Source: Fibrobacterales bacterium Fibro_02
Lineage (GTDB): Bacteria; Fibrobacterota; Fibrobacteria; Fibrobacterales; Fibrobacteraceae
Reading direction: 5' to 3'
Assembly (NCBI GenBank): GCA_001603905.1
Contig: LVAE01000030.1
Coordinates: 1 to 64,000 of the forward strand
Length of the DNA: 64,000 bases
This document shows, in pieces, positions 41,965 through 50,223 of this stretch (positions are counted from its first letter, which is position 1; the number at the start of each line of letters is the position of its first letter). Position numbers and translations under genes: made by a program. A model generated the notes under the pieces. That model was not told where the DNA came from and ran no database searches. It saw only the letters and a program-made list of their open reading frames with translations.

Positions 41965-42006
41965 GGAACTTGCTCGCGCAGGGGGCCTATTTGGCCTTTT
42001 TAAGGG

Positions 42007-42014
42007 TAATTTTA
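42007..42014 (+). promoter_or_regulatory. TAATTTTA box of GH43
   Basis: TAATTTTA followed by AAGTT lies 52 bp before the GH43 ATG. The same box precedes five other genes of the cluster. Confidence 0.45.
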
Positions 42015-42065
42015 AGTTGAAAGATTATGTTCGGGCGGTGGTGCGCTCGACTAAAGGAGTAAAAA

Positions 42066-44393
42066 ATGGGATGCTTTAAGCTCTTGGCTTGCGTAGCCTT
42101 GGTTTCTGCCGGAATTGCTGGTGCCGTTACGGTCAATAACCCGATCATGTACGTCGATAGCCCGGACCCTTCCATTGTCCGCGTTGACGACGCTTACTAC
42201 ATGGTGACGACGACCATGCACTTTGCCCCGGGCGTGCCCGTTTTCAAGAGCACCGATTTGGCCCAGTGGCGCACGGTGGGCTATGCCTACCAGACGCTCA
42301 CCAACAACGACCAGCAGAACCTGAATGGCGGCAAGGATGCCTACGGCAAGGGCTCTTGGGCTTCGAGCATCCGTTACCACAAGGGATTCTTCTACGTGCT
42401 GACACCGTCTTACACGACGGGCAAGACGCATTTGTACAAAACCGCCGACGTGGAAAGCGGCCAGTGGAGCGAAGTGCAACTCCCGTTCTACCACGACCCT
42501 TCTCTGTTCTTCGATGACGATGGCACTGTGTGGGTGTTCTACGGCAGTGGCGACCAGATTAGCTACGTGCAGTTGAATGACGATGCTAGCGGTGTAAAGG
42601 CCGGCGGCAAGAGTGGCAAGCTCGGCGGCGTTAGCATCAACCAGGTAACCGGCACTAGCAACTACTACGTGCAGCAGGAAGGCTCGCACATGGAAAAGGT
42701 GAATGGCGAATACTACCTGTTTACGATTTCCTGGCCGGCTGGCAAGAGCCGTAGCGAAATCGTTTACCGTTCCAAGAGCCTGCTCTCCGGATTCAGCGGA
42801 AGGTATTTCCTCTCCGATAACGGTGTTGCGCAGGGCGGCATCTTTGATACTCCCGATGGCAAGTGGTATGCCCTCCTGTTCCGCGATTCCGGCCCGGTCG
42901 GCCGTATGTCGCACTTGGTCCCGATGGAATGGAAGGACGGCTGGCCGGTTCCGACCAGCGGAAGCAAGGCTCCCTCCACGATTGACCTGCCGGAATCTCC
43001 GCTGCCTGGCTACGGCATGGTGACTTCCGATGATTTTGAATCCAGCGAACTGGCTCTTGAATGGCAGTTCAACCATAACCCCGATAACAAGAACTGGAGC
43101 TTGTCTGCAAATCCGGGCTTTTACCGCATTACCACGAGCCGCACCGATAGCCGCGTGGTGACTGCGAAGAACACCTTGACACAGCGTTCCTTTGGCCCCA
43201 AGAGTTCTGGCCGTACCCTTGTGGATGGCACGGGCATGAAGGATGGCGACATGGCAGGCCTTGTTGCCCTGCAAGATGACAAGGGCTTTGTGGCGCTCGC
43301 TAAAGATGGCGGCAGCTACAAGGTGGTGATGTATACCGGAAACAAGGACGGTGAAAGCCTGAAGGATAGCAAGGCAATTTCGGGTTCCAAGGTTTATCTT
43401 CGTATTGATTTCGACTTGCCGATTGACCGCGGTACTGCATACTTCTACTACAGCACCGATGGCAATACCTGGACAAAGATCGGTAGCGACGTGAAACTCA
43501 ATTACGACCTCCACATGTTCGTGGGAGTGCGCTGGGGCCTCTTCAACTTTGCAACAAAGCAGGCGGGCGGCTATGCGGACTTTGACTGGTTCAAGGTCGG
43601 TGTTGATGCGAACGATGAAATTTACCTTGATGGTGCTGGCTCTGAACCTGTTCCGCAGACTCCGTTCTGCGCCGCAGGTGAAAACTGCCCCGCCGTTGCG
43701 CTCCCGGGCAAGATTGAGGCAGAAAATTTCGACGTGCCGGGCAAGGGCAAGGACGGTACCTCTTACTACGATGGCGATTCCGAAAACCATGGCGACAGCG
43801 ACTACCGCGCAGGTACCGGTGTTGACCTTTACAAGAAGGCAACTGGAATTATTGTGGGCTACAACAGCGAAGGTGACTGGCTTGAATACACCGTGAACGT
43901 GAAGGAAGCGGGGGACTACACCATGTTCGCGGCTGTCGCTGCAGCGGGTAACACTTCTAGCTTCAAGCTCTCCCTGGATGGCAAGGACATCACCGAAGAA
44001 ATCGCGGTGCCGGCGGCAAGTTCCGGCGAAGAAAATTACGACGACTATAACAAGGTAAAGGCTAATGTGACGCTCCCTGCGGGCGAACATGTGCTCCGCT
44101 TCACAGTGGTAGGCTCCTGGCTCGATATCGACTACTTCACGTTCGTGAAGGGCAAGGACGCTACGGATCCGGAACCGATTGATCCGACGGGGATTGCCAA
44201 CGCGGTTCGTTACGATGTGCAGGCTGAACAGGTTTACCGCGTGTACGGCTTGAACGGAAGCTTTGTGGGAACCGTGTTTGCAGCAAGTGCAAGCGAGGCT
44301 CAGTCCAAGGTGCGCTCCATGGTTTCGGAAAAGGGCGTGTACCTGATCAGTGCGAAGAATGGGATGGTTCGTCGCTTTATGGTAACGAAGTAA
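42066..44393 (+). CDS. Secreted GH43 glycosidase with CBM6
   Basis: 775 residues. A signal peptide (1-20) is followed by a GH43 five-blade propeller (about 24-300). D34 (DPS) is the probable base, an Asp in FYHDPSLFF tunes the site, and Glu near 205 in EGSHMEK is the likely acid. A beta-sandwich (about 315-530) follows, then CBM6 (about 547-695) and a C-terminal sorting-type tail (about 710-775). GH43 enzymes of this layout remove xylose or arabinose from arabinoxylan. The TIGR-like tail suggests secretion by a type IX-like route. The esterase gene follows at 23 nt. Confidence 0.9.
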   Translation: MGCFKLLACVALVSAGIAGAVTVNNPIMYVDSPDPSIVRVDDAYYMVTTTMHFAPGVPVFKSTDLAQWRTVGYAYQTLTNNDQQNLNGGKDAYGKGSWASSIRYHKGFFYVLTPSYTTGKTHLYKTADVESGQWSEVQLPFYHDPSLFFDDDGTVWVFYGSGDQISYVQLNDDASGVKAGGKSGKLGGVSINQVTGTSNYYVQQEGSHMEKVNGEYYLFTISWPAGKSRSEIVYRSKSLLSGFSGRYFLSDNGVAQGGIFDTPDGKWYALLFRDSGPVGRMSHLVPMEWKDGWPVPTSGSKAPSTIDLPESPLPGYGMVTSDDFESSELALEWQFNHNPDNKNWSLSANPGFYRITTSRTDSRVVTAKNTLTQRSFGPKSSGRTLVDGTGMKDGDMAGLVALQDDKGFVALAKDGGSYKVVMYTGNKDGESLKDSKAISGSKVYLRIDFDLPIDRGTAYFYYSTDGNTWTKIGSDVKLNYDLHMFVGVRWGLFNFATKQAGGYADFDWFKVGVDANDEIYLDGAGSEPVPQTPFCAAGENCPAVALPGKIEAENFDVPGKGKDGTSYYDGDSENHGDSDYRAGTGVDLYKKATGIIVGYNSEGDWLEYTVNVKEAGDYTMFAAVAAAGNTSSFKLSLDGKDITEEIAVPAASSGEENYDDYNKVKANVTLPAGEHVLRFTVVGSWLDIDYFTFVKGKDATDPEPIDPTGIANAVRYDVQAEQVYRVYGLNGSFVGTVFAASASEAQSKVRSMVSEKGVYLISAKNGMVRRFMVTK

Positions 44394-44416
44394 GGGCTGC
44401 AAAAAAGGAGCGAAGG

Positions 44417-45925
44417 ATGTTTGGTATGAAAAATTTGGGCAAGGTGGTGCTTGCCCTCGCCAGTGTTGCGCTGTTTACGGGTAATGCCTTTGCAGACAAC
44501 TTAACGGTAGATGGCAAGAACCGCAGCATGCTCGTGTATGCTCCGTCGGGAATCGAAAAGAATCGCCCGCTCATCATCCAGATGCATGGCATGAATCAGG
44601 ACGCCCCCTACCAGAAGAATGCGGCGAAGTGGGAGTCCATTGCCGATACGGCGCGCTTCGTGGTGGTGTTCCCCAATGGCGAAAACAAGGCCTGGGACAT
44701 TGGCGGCGATAAGGATGTCAATTTCTTGAAGGCAATCATCAACGAAATGTATCAAAAATACGGAATTGATAAAAACCGTGTATATGTTTCGGGATTTTCG
44801 ATGGGCGGCATGATGAGCTACCATGCGGCAAACAAGATGGGCGACATGATTGCGGCTATTGCGCCTGTTTCGGGTGGTGGCGGCGTGAATTCGCCCAAGC
44901 GTGCGATGCCGATTATGCATACGCACGGCACGAGCGACGATGTGGTGAATTATAACAGCACCGTGAATACCCTGAAGGGCTGGGTCAATGCGCAAAAGTG
45001 CTCCAGCAGTTCGCAGAAGATTAAGCCGTATCCGACGACTAAGTCGGGCTCTGCTGCGTCTCTGGAAATTTGGAGCGGTTGCACCGACAATGTAGAAGTG
45101 CGCCTGCTGACAATCGAAGGAAAGGGCCACTGGTATTCCATGGACGAGGCCGTGAGCGTGAACACGAGCGTGGAAATCTGGAACTTTGTGAAGAACTATT
45201 CGCTGGATGGATCCTCTCTTCCGCCGCCGACACCTGCGATTGTCGTGCCTACGAATCGCGATGAAATCTTTAACGGCGGCTTCGATTCGAGTGCCGTGGC
45301 TTGGGACTTGCAGCTACATGGCGATGCCGCTGCGACTGGTGATGCGAAAGATGGAAAGTACCAGCTTGATATTTCCGCTATCGGTACGCAGAATTACCAG
45401 GTGCAGCTGATTCAGCACGACTTGCATCTTGAAAAAGACCAATGGTACGAAATCACTTTTGACGCCAGTGCGGGGGCTGCCCGCACGCTCGAAGTGAATG
45501 TGGAACAGCACAATGACCCGTGGGCGAGCTACCTCAAGGAAAAGCAGAATTTTGATCTTGGCACGGATATGAAAACCTATTCGTTCAAGTTCCAGATGAC
45601 GGCTGTGACCGATACGAATAGCCGCCTGAGTTTCAATGCTGGTGCTGCGACGGGAACGCTTTCGCTCGACAACGTGAAAATTGCAAAACTCGATGCCGCG
45701 CAAATTCCCGAAGAAGATCCGTCGACTTTGCGTGGGGTACAGTACATGCGTGAGCAACCATCGGCGTACGCCGTGTTCGATATACACGGAAGCAGGCTCG
45801 GCTTGGTTGAAATTCATGGTGCGGGCATTGCCGAATCGCTTGAACAGGCTGGGTTCACTAAGGGTGTGTATCTTTTGCGGAGCTTGAAGGGCGAAAAGTC
45901 GCTCCTGGTGCCCGTTTCCCGTTAA
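44417..45925 (+). CDS. Secreted CE1-like esterase (feruloyl/acetyl) with C-terminal carbohydrate-binding domain
   Basis: 502 residues. A signal peptide (about 1-26) precedes an alpha/beta-hydrolase of the polyhydroxybutyrate-depolymerase/feruloyl-esterase type. The nucleophile is S128 in VSGFSMGG, the oxyanion region is IIQMHGMNQ, and the acid and His follow in GTSDD and GKGHWY. A Pro-rich linker leads to a CBM4/9-like beta-sandwich (about 275-430) and a sorting-type tail. It would cleave ferulate or acetate from arabinoxylan or pectin. It lies 23 nt after the GH43 gene with AAAGGAG upstream, so the two are probably co-transcribed. Confidence 0.82.
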   Translation: MFGMKNLGKVVLALASVALFTGNAFADNLTVDGKNRSMLVYAPSGIEKNRPLIIQMHGMNQDAPYQKNAAKWESIADTARFVVVFPNGENKAWDIGGDKDVNFLKAIINEMYQKYGIDKNRVYVSGFSMGGMMSYHAANKMGDMIAAIAPVSGGGGVNSPKRAMPIMHTHGTSDDVVNYNSTVNTLKGWVNAQKCSSSSQKIKPYPTTKSGSAASLEIWSGCTDNVEVRLLTIEGKGHWYSMDEAVSVNTSVEIWNFVKNYSLDGSSLPPPTPAIVVPTNRDEIFNGGFDSSAVAWDLQLHGDAAATGDAKDGKYQLDISAIGTQNYQVQLIQHDLHLEKDQWYEITFDASAGAARTLEVNVEQHNDPWASYLKEKQNFDLGTDMKTYSFKFQMTAVTDTNSRLSFNAGAATGTLSLDNVKIAKLDAAQIPEEDPSTLRGVQYMREQPSAYAVFDIHGSRLGLVEIHGAGIAESLEQAGFTKGVYLLRSLKGEKSLLVPVSR

Positions 45926-45947
45926 AAAACGCAATTTTTCCCATAGC

Positions 45948-45984
45948 GCTTCATTGATAAATAATCAATGAAGCCTTTCTTTTA
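45948..45984. terminator. Terminator after the esterase, containing a variant palindrome
   Basis: GCTTCATTGAT (45948-45958) pairs with ATCAATGAAGC (45964-45974), followed by a T-rich run. Its centre TTGATAAATAATCAA resembles the TTGACAANTTGTCAA motif. Confidence 0.75.
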
Positions 45985-46050
45985 GCTGGGTGTTTTTCCT
46001 TTTTTTAAGAATATTTTTTTAGGTGTAAATATCATCATGGAGTGATGAAG

Positions 46051-47874
46051 ATGTTTGGCTTAAAAAAATATTCGTTCGGCGGGGCTATCGCCCTTGCTTT
46101 TTGTGGTTTGGCCTCTCAGGCCTTTGCGCATCCTGATAGCTTGGTGCTTACGCCTCCGCTGGGGTGGAACAGCTGGAACGTGTTCCACGAAAACATCAAC
46201 GAAAAGCAGATTCAGGAAATCGCCGACGCGATGGTGTCTTCTGGCTTGAAGGACGCGGGCTATATTTACCTGAACCTCGACGACAACTGGATGGACACCA
46301 AGCGCGATGCGCAAGGCAACCTCCAGAATAATCCGAAAACCTTCCCGAGCGGTATGAAGGCCATTGCCGATTACGTGCATGCGAAGGGCCTTAAGTTCGG
46401 CCTTTACGGCGACCGCGGCAAACGTACTTGCCACCATTACAACAGCAAGTGGGATAGCCAGAGCGGTTCCAACGGTCACGAAGAACAGGATGCCAAGAAA
46501 CTCGCCGAATGGGGTGTCGACTACTGGAAGTACGACAACTGCGATTCTGACCCGAATACCCAGGAAAAAGATTACACCGCCATGTCCAAGGCCCTCCGCA
46601 ATTCCGGACGCGACATCGTGTTCAGCATTTGCATGTGGGAATACAAGGACTGGATGCCGAAAATCGCCAACCTGTGGCGCACCACTTTTGATATCGGCCC
46701 CGAATGGATTTCGACTTCATGGTACCGCGGCGTCTACGAAATTATCGATGCGAACAACAAGTACTGGCAGATTGCAAAGCCCGGCCACTGGAACGACCCG
46801 GACATGCTCGAAGTAGGTAACAGGGGCCTCTCTTACGAGGAACAGCGTTCCCAGATGACGATGTGGTCCATTATGGCCGCCCCCATTATGATTAGTTCCG
46901 ACGTACGCAACATGAGCAACGAGACCAAGGAACTCTACCTGAACAAGGACATGATTGCCATCAACCAGGACTCTCTTGGCGTTCAGGGACATCGCGTCTC
47001 CGACGTGAACGGCAAGCAGATTTGGACCAAGCCCTTGAAGAATGGCGACATTGCCGTGGCACTTCTGAATAACAACAATTCTACCCAGACTGTGGAATGT
47101 AACTTTGCAGACATTGGCGTAGAAGGTGAAGTGGAAGTTCGCGATGCCTGGAAAAAGAAGGACTTGGGCCCGGTTTCCCATGTTTCTATCGAACTTCCGG
47201 CACATGGCTCGGCACTTCTCCGTTTGGTTCTCAAGCCGGTTCCGCGCGCTCCGTTCAAGGGCGAAGCTCTCGCCATTCCGGGCAAGATCGAAGTGGAAGA
47301 TTTCGACATTAACGGTGTGGGCCAGGGCAACACCACCTACAACGAAAACGATACCGAAAACCATGGCGATTCTGACTACCGCCCGGGTACAGGCGTGGAT
47401 CTTTACAAGAAGGCAACTGGTGTTATCGTGGGTTACAATCAGGCGGGCGAATGGCTCGAATACACCGTGAAGGTGGCCTCGACGGGAACTTACACGATGA
47501 ACGCTTCTGTGGCTTCTGCCAACAACACGTCAAGCTTCAAGCTCTCTATGGATGGCAAGGACATTACCGAAGAAATCGCCGTGCCAGCTGCAACCGAGGG
47601 CGAAGACAACTACGACGAATACAACACGGTCGAAGCCAAGGTGAACCTGACCGAGGGCGAACACATTCTCCGCTTCACGGTTACCGGCGACTGGATGGAT
47701 ATCGACTGGATCGAGTTCTGCGCGGGTGAAAGCTGCGAAACGATGGGCCTGCATCAGGCAATCCCCGCGGCAGTGCGCCACACTAGTTCTCCGCGACTCC
47801 TCAAGAAGGGCAACACGCTGTTCATCGAGAAGAACGGCAAACGCTTCGACCTGACCGGACATAGGATAAAGTAG
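46051..47874 (+). CDS. Secreted GH27 alpha-galactosidase with CBM6
   Basis: 607 residues. A signal peptide (about 1-26) precedes a GH27 (alpha/beta)8 barrel beginning TPPLGWNSWNVF. The nucleophile is D162 in YWKYDNCD, and the acid/base Asp lies in WNDPDMLEVG. A C-terminal beta-domain, a CBM6 (about 408-557) and a short tail follow. The CBM6 is closely related to that of the GH43 protein. It would remove galactose from galactomannan or pectin side chains. GGAG 8 nt upstream favours the ATG at 46051 over two start codons 6-9 nt earlier. Confidence 0.92.
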   Translation: MFGLKKYSFGGAIALAFCGLASQAFAHPDSLVLTPPLGWNSWNVFHENINEKQIQEIADAMVSSGLKDAGYIYLNLDDNWMDTKRDAQGNLQNNPKTFPSGMKAIADYVHAKGLKFGLYGDRGKRTCHHYNSKWDSQSGSNGHEEQDAKKLAEWGVDYWKYDNCDSDPNTQEKDYTAMSKALRNSGRDIVFSICMWEYKDWMPKIANLWRTTFDIGPEWISTSWYRGVYEIIDANNKYWQIAKPGHWNDPDMLEVGNRGLSYEEQRSQMTMWSIMAAPIMISSDVRNMSNETKELYLNKDMIAINQDSLGVQGHRVSDVNGKQIWTKPLKNGDIAVALLNNNNSTQTVECNFADIGVEGEVEVRDAWKKKDLGPVSHVSIELPAHGSALLRLVLKPVPRAPFKGEALAIPGKIEVEDFDINGVGQGNTTYNENDTENHGDSDYRPGTGVDLYKKATGVIVGYNQAGEWLEYTVKVASTGTYTMNASVASANNTSSFKLSMDGKDITEEIAVPAATEGEDNYDEYNTVEAKVNLTEGEHILRFTVTGDWMDIDWIEFCAGESCETMGLHQAIPAAVRHTSSPRLLKKGNTLFIEKNGKRFDLTGHRIK

Positions 47875-47898
47875 TTTAAGGCCCTTTCTTATTGAGTT

Positions 47899-47929
47899 AA
47901 AGCCTTTGACATTTTTTCAAAGGCTTTTT
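47899..47929 (+). terminator. Terminator after GH27, containing a variant palindrome
   Basis: AAAGCCTTTGA pairs with TCAAAGGCTTT, then a T-run. TTGACATTTTTTCAA inside it is a weak relative of the cluster palindrome. Confidence 0.8.
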
Positions 47930-47961
47930 CGATATAGATGAGTTTTTAATGGCAGAACAGG

Positions 47962-47975
47962 TTATTTTATAGATT
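47962..47975 (+). promoter_or_regulatory. TTATTTTATAGATT box of the TIGR02147 gene
   Basis: It aligns with the TAATTTTA boxes of the enzyme genes and ends 27 bp before the ATG. Confidence 0.4.
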
Positions 47976-48001
47976 AGAGGGATTTTTTCGAGAATGCGCC
48001 T

Positions 48002-48865
48002 ATGCTGAACATCAACGAAATTAGCGATTACAGGGACCTGCTCAAGAATTACTATACCCAGCGCAAGCTGGATATGCCCCTGTATTCCTACAAGATGATG
48101 GGGCAGAAGCTGGGGCTCGATACGAGCCAAATTTTCCGTGTACTGAACAAGGAACTGCATCTGCCGAACCACAGCATTCCCCTGGCGAAGGACCTGTTGG
48201 ACTTGAAGGGGCGTAGCGGCGAAATTTTTGAAATCCTGGTGGCGGCAGCCAAGGCGAAGTCGCAGGCGAAAAAAGAAAAACTCTACAAGATGGCGCTTTC
48301 GCTGCAGGATGTGGACTTGCGCAAGTTCAGTGCGAGTGAATACTTGTTTTTAAGCAAGTGGTGGATTCCGGTGGTGCGGGCGCTGATCGAGATGAACGGG
48401 GGGCATGCCGAGGTTTCTCGCCTGGTGAAGCAGATTACGCCCGCTGTCTCGGAAGACCAGGTGCGCGAGGCCATCGCGGTTCTCAAGGATTTAAAGCTGA
48501 TTACGCCGCTTGCCTCGGAACGCTACGCCGCAACAACGGCTAACTTTACATCGGCGGGGTCGCCGACAAAGATCGCTGCCATTCGCAGCTACCAGAACCA
48601 GCTCTTGGCGCTTGCGCAGAATGCGCTGGTCGCCGTGGAGCCTGCGAAGCGGAATATCTCGTCGCTGCTGGTGGGTGTGGACGATGAATGCTTTGATGAC
48701 CTGAACGAGATGACTTTGGAATTTAGACGACAGGTGCAGAAGAGGGTGGCCGAGGTGAAGGACGTGAATCGCGCGATGCAGTTCGTGTTCGCCTTTTACC
48801 CGGTCGCCGAAGTTGCCAAGGAATCCAGGGGTTCACAGGCTAAAAAAGTGGGGGCGAAAAGATGA
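48002..48865 (+). CDS. TIGR02147-family protein, probable DNA-binding regulator
   Basis: 287 residues of a family expanded in Fibrobacter (TIGR02147, DUF4423). The N-terminal ~60 residues look like an XRE-type helix-turn-helix (YKMMGQKLGLDTSQIFRVLN). Residues about 135-180 (SRLVKQITPAVSEDQVREAI...LKDLKLI) resemble a winged helix. The C-terminal third is helical. No membrane segment. Its stop overlaps the next gene, a lipoprotein, by 4 nt. This pairing suggests a cytoplasmic regulator with an envelope partner. Its place inside the enzyme cluster makes it a candidate to bind the TTGACAANTTGTCAA sites. Confidence 0.8.
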   Translation: MLNINEISDYRDLLKNYYTQRKLDMPLYSYKMMGQKLGLDTSQIFRVLNKELHLPNHSIPLAKDLLDLKGRSGEIFEILVAAAKAKSQAKKEKLYKMALSLQDVDLRKFSASEYLFLSKWWIPVVRALIEMNGGHAEVSRLVKQITPAVSEDQVREAIAVLKDLKLITPLASERYAATTANFTSAGSPTKIAAIRSYQNQLLALAQNALVAVEPAKRNISSLLVGVDDECFDDLNEMTLEFRRQVQKRVAEVKDVNRAMQFVFAFYPVAEVAKESRGSQAKKVGAKR

Positions 48866-50106
48866 AAAAGTTTCTTTTATTCCTCGCCGTTTTTGTGTCG
48901 CTTGCGTTTTGGGCGTGTTCCGGCGAAAAAGAGGTGGCCGGAATCAGCACGGTGGAGACGGAAAACGCTTACCTGATTCAGTTTGTCCGCGGAGATTCGT
49001 TGCCGGCGGCAAACGTGGTGGCGCGCATGCGTTCTGCGGAATATGTCCGGAGCGTCGAGGGGGCTGATGCGGGTGACGCGGCGGAAAAATCTGAAGAAGG
49101 TTCCGCTGTGGATTCCGCGGATACCGAATTTTTCAGCGAATTCGTGACGGATTCTTTGGGTCGCATCCGCATTGATAGACTCGCGGTAGATGTGGCGACG
49201 CTTGAAGTGGTGGATGCTGGCGAAGGCCTGTTCAAAAAGATTTCAGCCGAAGACATCAAGGACGGAGATTCCGTGCGGTTTGTCTTGGAAAAGACGGGAA
49301 ACCTGAAGGGAAGGGTTTACCTGCCCGAAGGTGTCGACCATGCCTGGGTTCAGGTGTACGGTTCGGATCGTCTTGTCAAGACGGACGCTCAGGGTTTCTA
49401 TGCAATGGATTCGTTGCCGCCATTTGAATATGAGTTGCGCTATATTGTAGGCGATAGCGTAGTGGAGGGGTCGGTTACGGTCGATGCCGCCGAAGAAACT
49501 TCGGCCTATGTTTACGCGTTCGAGCCGGATTCCGTCAAGATTCTTGATTTCGAGTCGGACAGCGAGGAATTTTTCATTACCGATTTGGGAATCTCGGTGG
49601 AAGGCTATATGCGCGTCACCGACACGAACGTGGTGACTACGCCGGATGTGGATGCCGGTGTCGCAAGCTTTATCGAAGATGCGGGCGCTGAACGCGAAGG
49701 CCGAGCGTTGCATTGGAAATCGTCGGCTGCAGTGGGCAAGTGGTCTTTCTTTGGTACCTGGATTTGCAAGGAGGAGTCTCCCTGCGATATTTCGGCGACG
49801 GATTCCATCGTGTTTTATGCTCGCGGAACTGGTGTCATCTCGATTGCCTTTGAAACTCTGGGAAGTTCAAATGTCGAAGGCAAAACCTTGGCGTACGACA
49901 CCCTTGCCACAGATGGTGAATGGAGCCGCCGCGTGATAAAGCCTTCGAACTTTAAGCCACGCGATGACCTTTACGGAAACCTCGGCTGGGATGTTATCAG
50001 CAAGGCGATGACGACGATTTCGATTGCCGCCTACGACGATACAGAATTCTGGATAGACGATGTGGTGCTCTACGGCGTCAAGCCCAGTAACTTTGTTGAG
50101 CGTTAG
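48862..50106 (+). CDS. Lipoprotein paired with the TIGR02147 protein
   Basis: 414 residues. The lipobox (FWAC, Cys at about 19) marks a lipoprotein. A beta-rich carboxypeptidase-regulatory-like segment (about 150-215, GNLKGRVYLPEGVDHAWVQVYG) is followed by a jelly-roll domain (about 235-410). That domain resembles carbohydrate-binding modules (ILDFESDSEEF to IDDVVLYGVKP). It could sense or bind polysaccharide at the cell surface. The gene overlaps the regulator gene by 4 nt (ATGA). A terminator follows. Confidence 0.72.
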   Translation: MKKFLLFLAVFVSLAFWACSGEKEVAGISTVETENAYLIQFVRGDSLPAANVVARMRSAEYVRSVEGADAGDAAEKSEEGSAVDSADTEFFSEFVTDSLGRIRIDRLAVDVATLEVVDAGEGLFKKISAEDIKDGDSVRFVLEKTGNLKGRVYLPEGVDHAWVQVYGSDRLVKTDAQGFYAMDSLPPFEYELRYIVGDSVVEGSVTVDAAEETSAYVYAFEPDSVKILDFESDSEEFFITDLGISVEGYMRVTDTNVVTTPDVDAGVASFIEDAGAEREGRALHWKSSAAVGKWSFFGTWICKEESPCDISATDSIVFYARGTGVISIAFETLGSSNVEGKTLAYDTLATDGEWSRRVIKPSNFKPRDDLYGNLGWDVISKAMTTISIAAYDDTEFWIDDVVLYGVKPSNFVER

Positions 50107-50140
50107 TTCCCGGACTCCCTTTTGAAATTTTGACAAAACT

Positions 50141-50164
50141 AAATCCCCGAATAGGGGATTTTTT
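50141..50164 (+). terminator. Terminator after the lipoprotein gene
   Basis: AAATCCCC pairs with GGGGATTT around GAATA, then a T-run. A TTGACAA half-site lies at 50130-50136 just before it. Confidence 0.85.
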
Positions 50165-50178
50165 CGTGCTACAGGATT

Positions 50179-50190
50179 TAATTTTAGATT
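50179..50190 (+). promoter_or_regulatory. TAATTTTAGATT promoter box of GH127
   Basis: TTTAATTTTA, 3 nt, then TGGTTGG, nearly identical to the region before GH95 (58143-58160). The box ends 34 bp before the ATG. Confidence 0.55.
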
Positions 50191-50223
50191 GGTTGGCTTG
50201 TGCTGGAAAAAGGATGGTACGAG

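Noticed and set aside
42051-44402. 783-residue frame antisense to GH43
   Set aside because: The GH43/CBM6 protein on the plus strand is unmistakable; the antisense frame is a by-product of codon bias.
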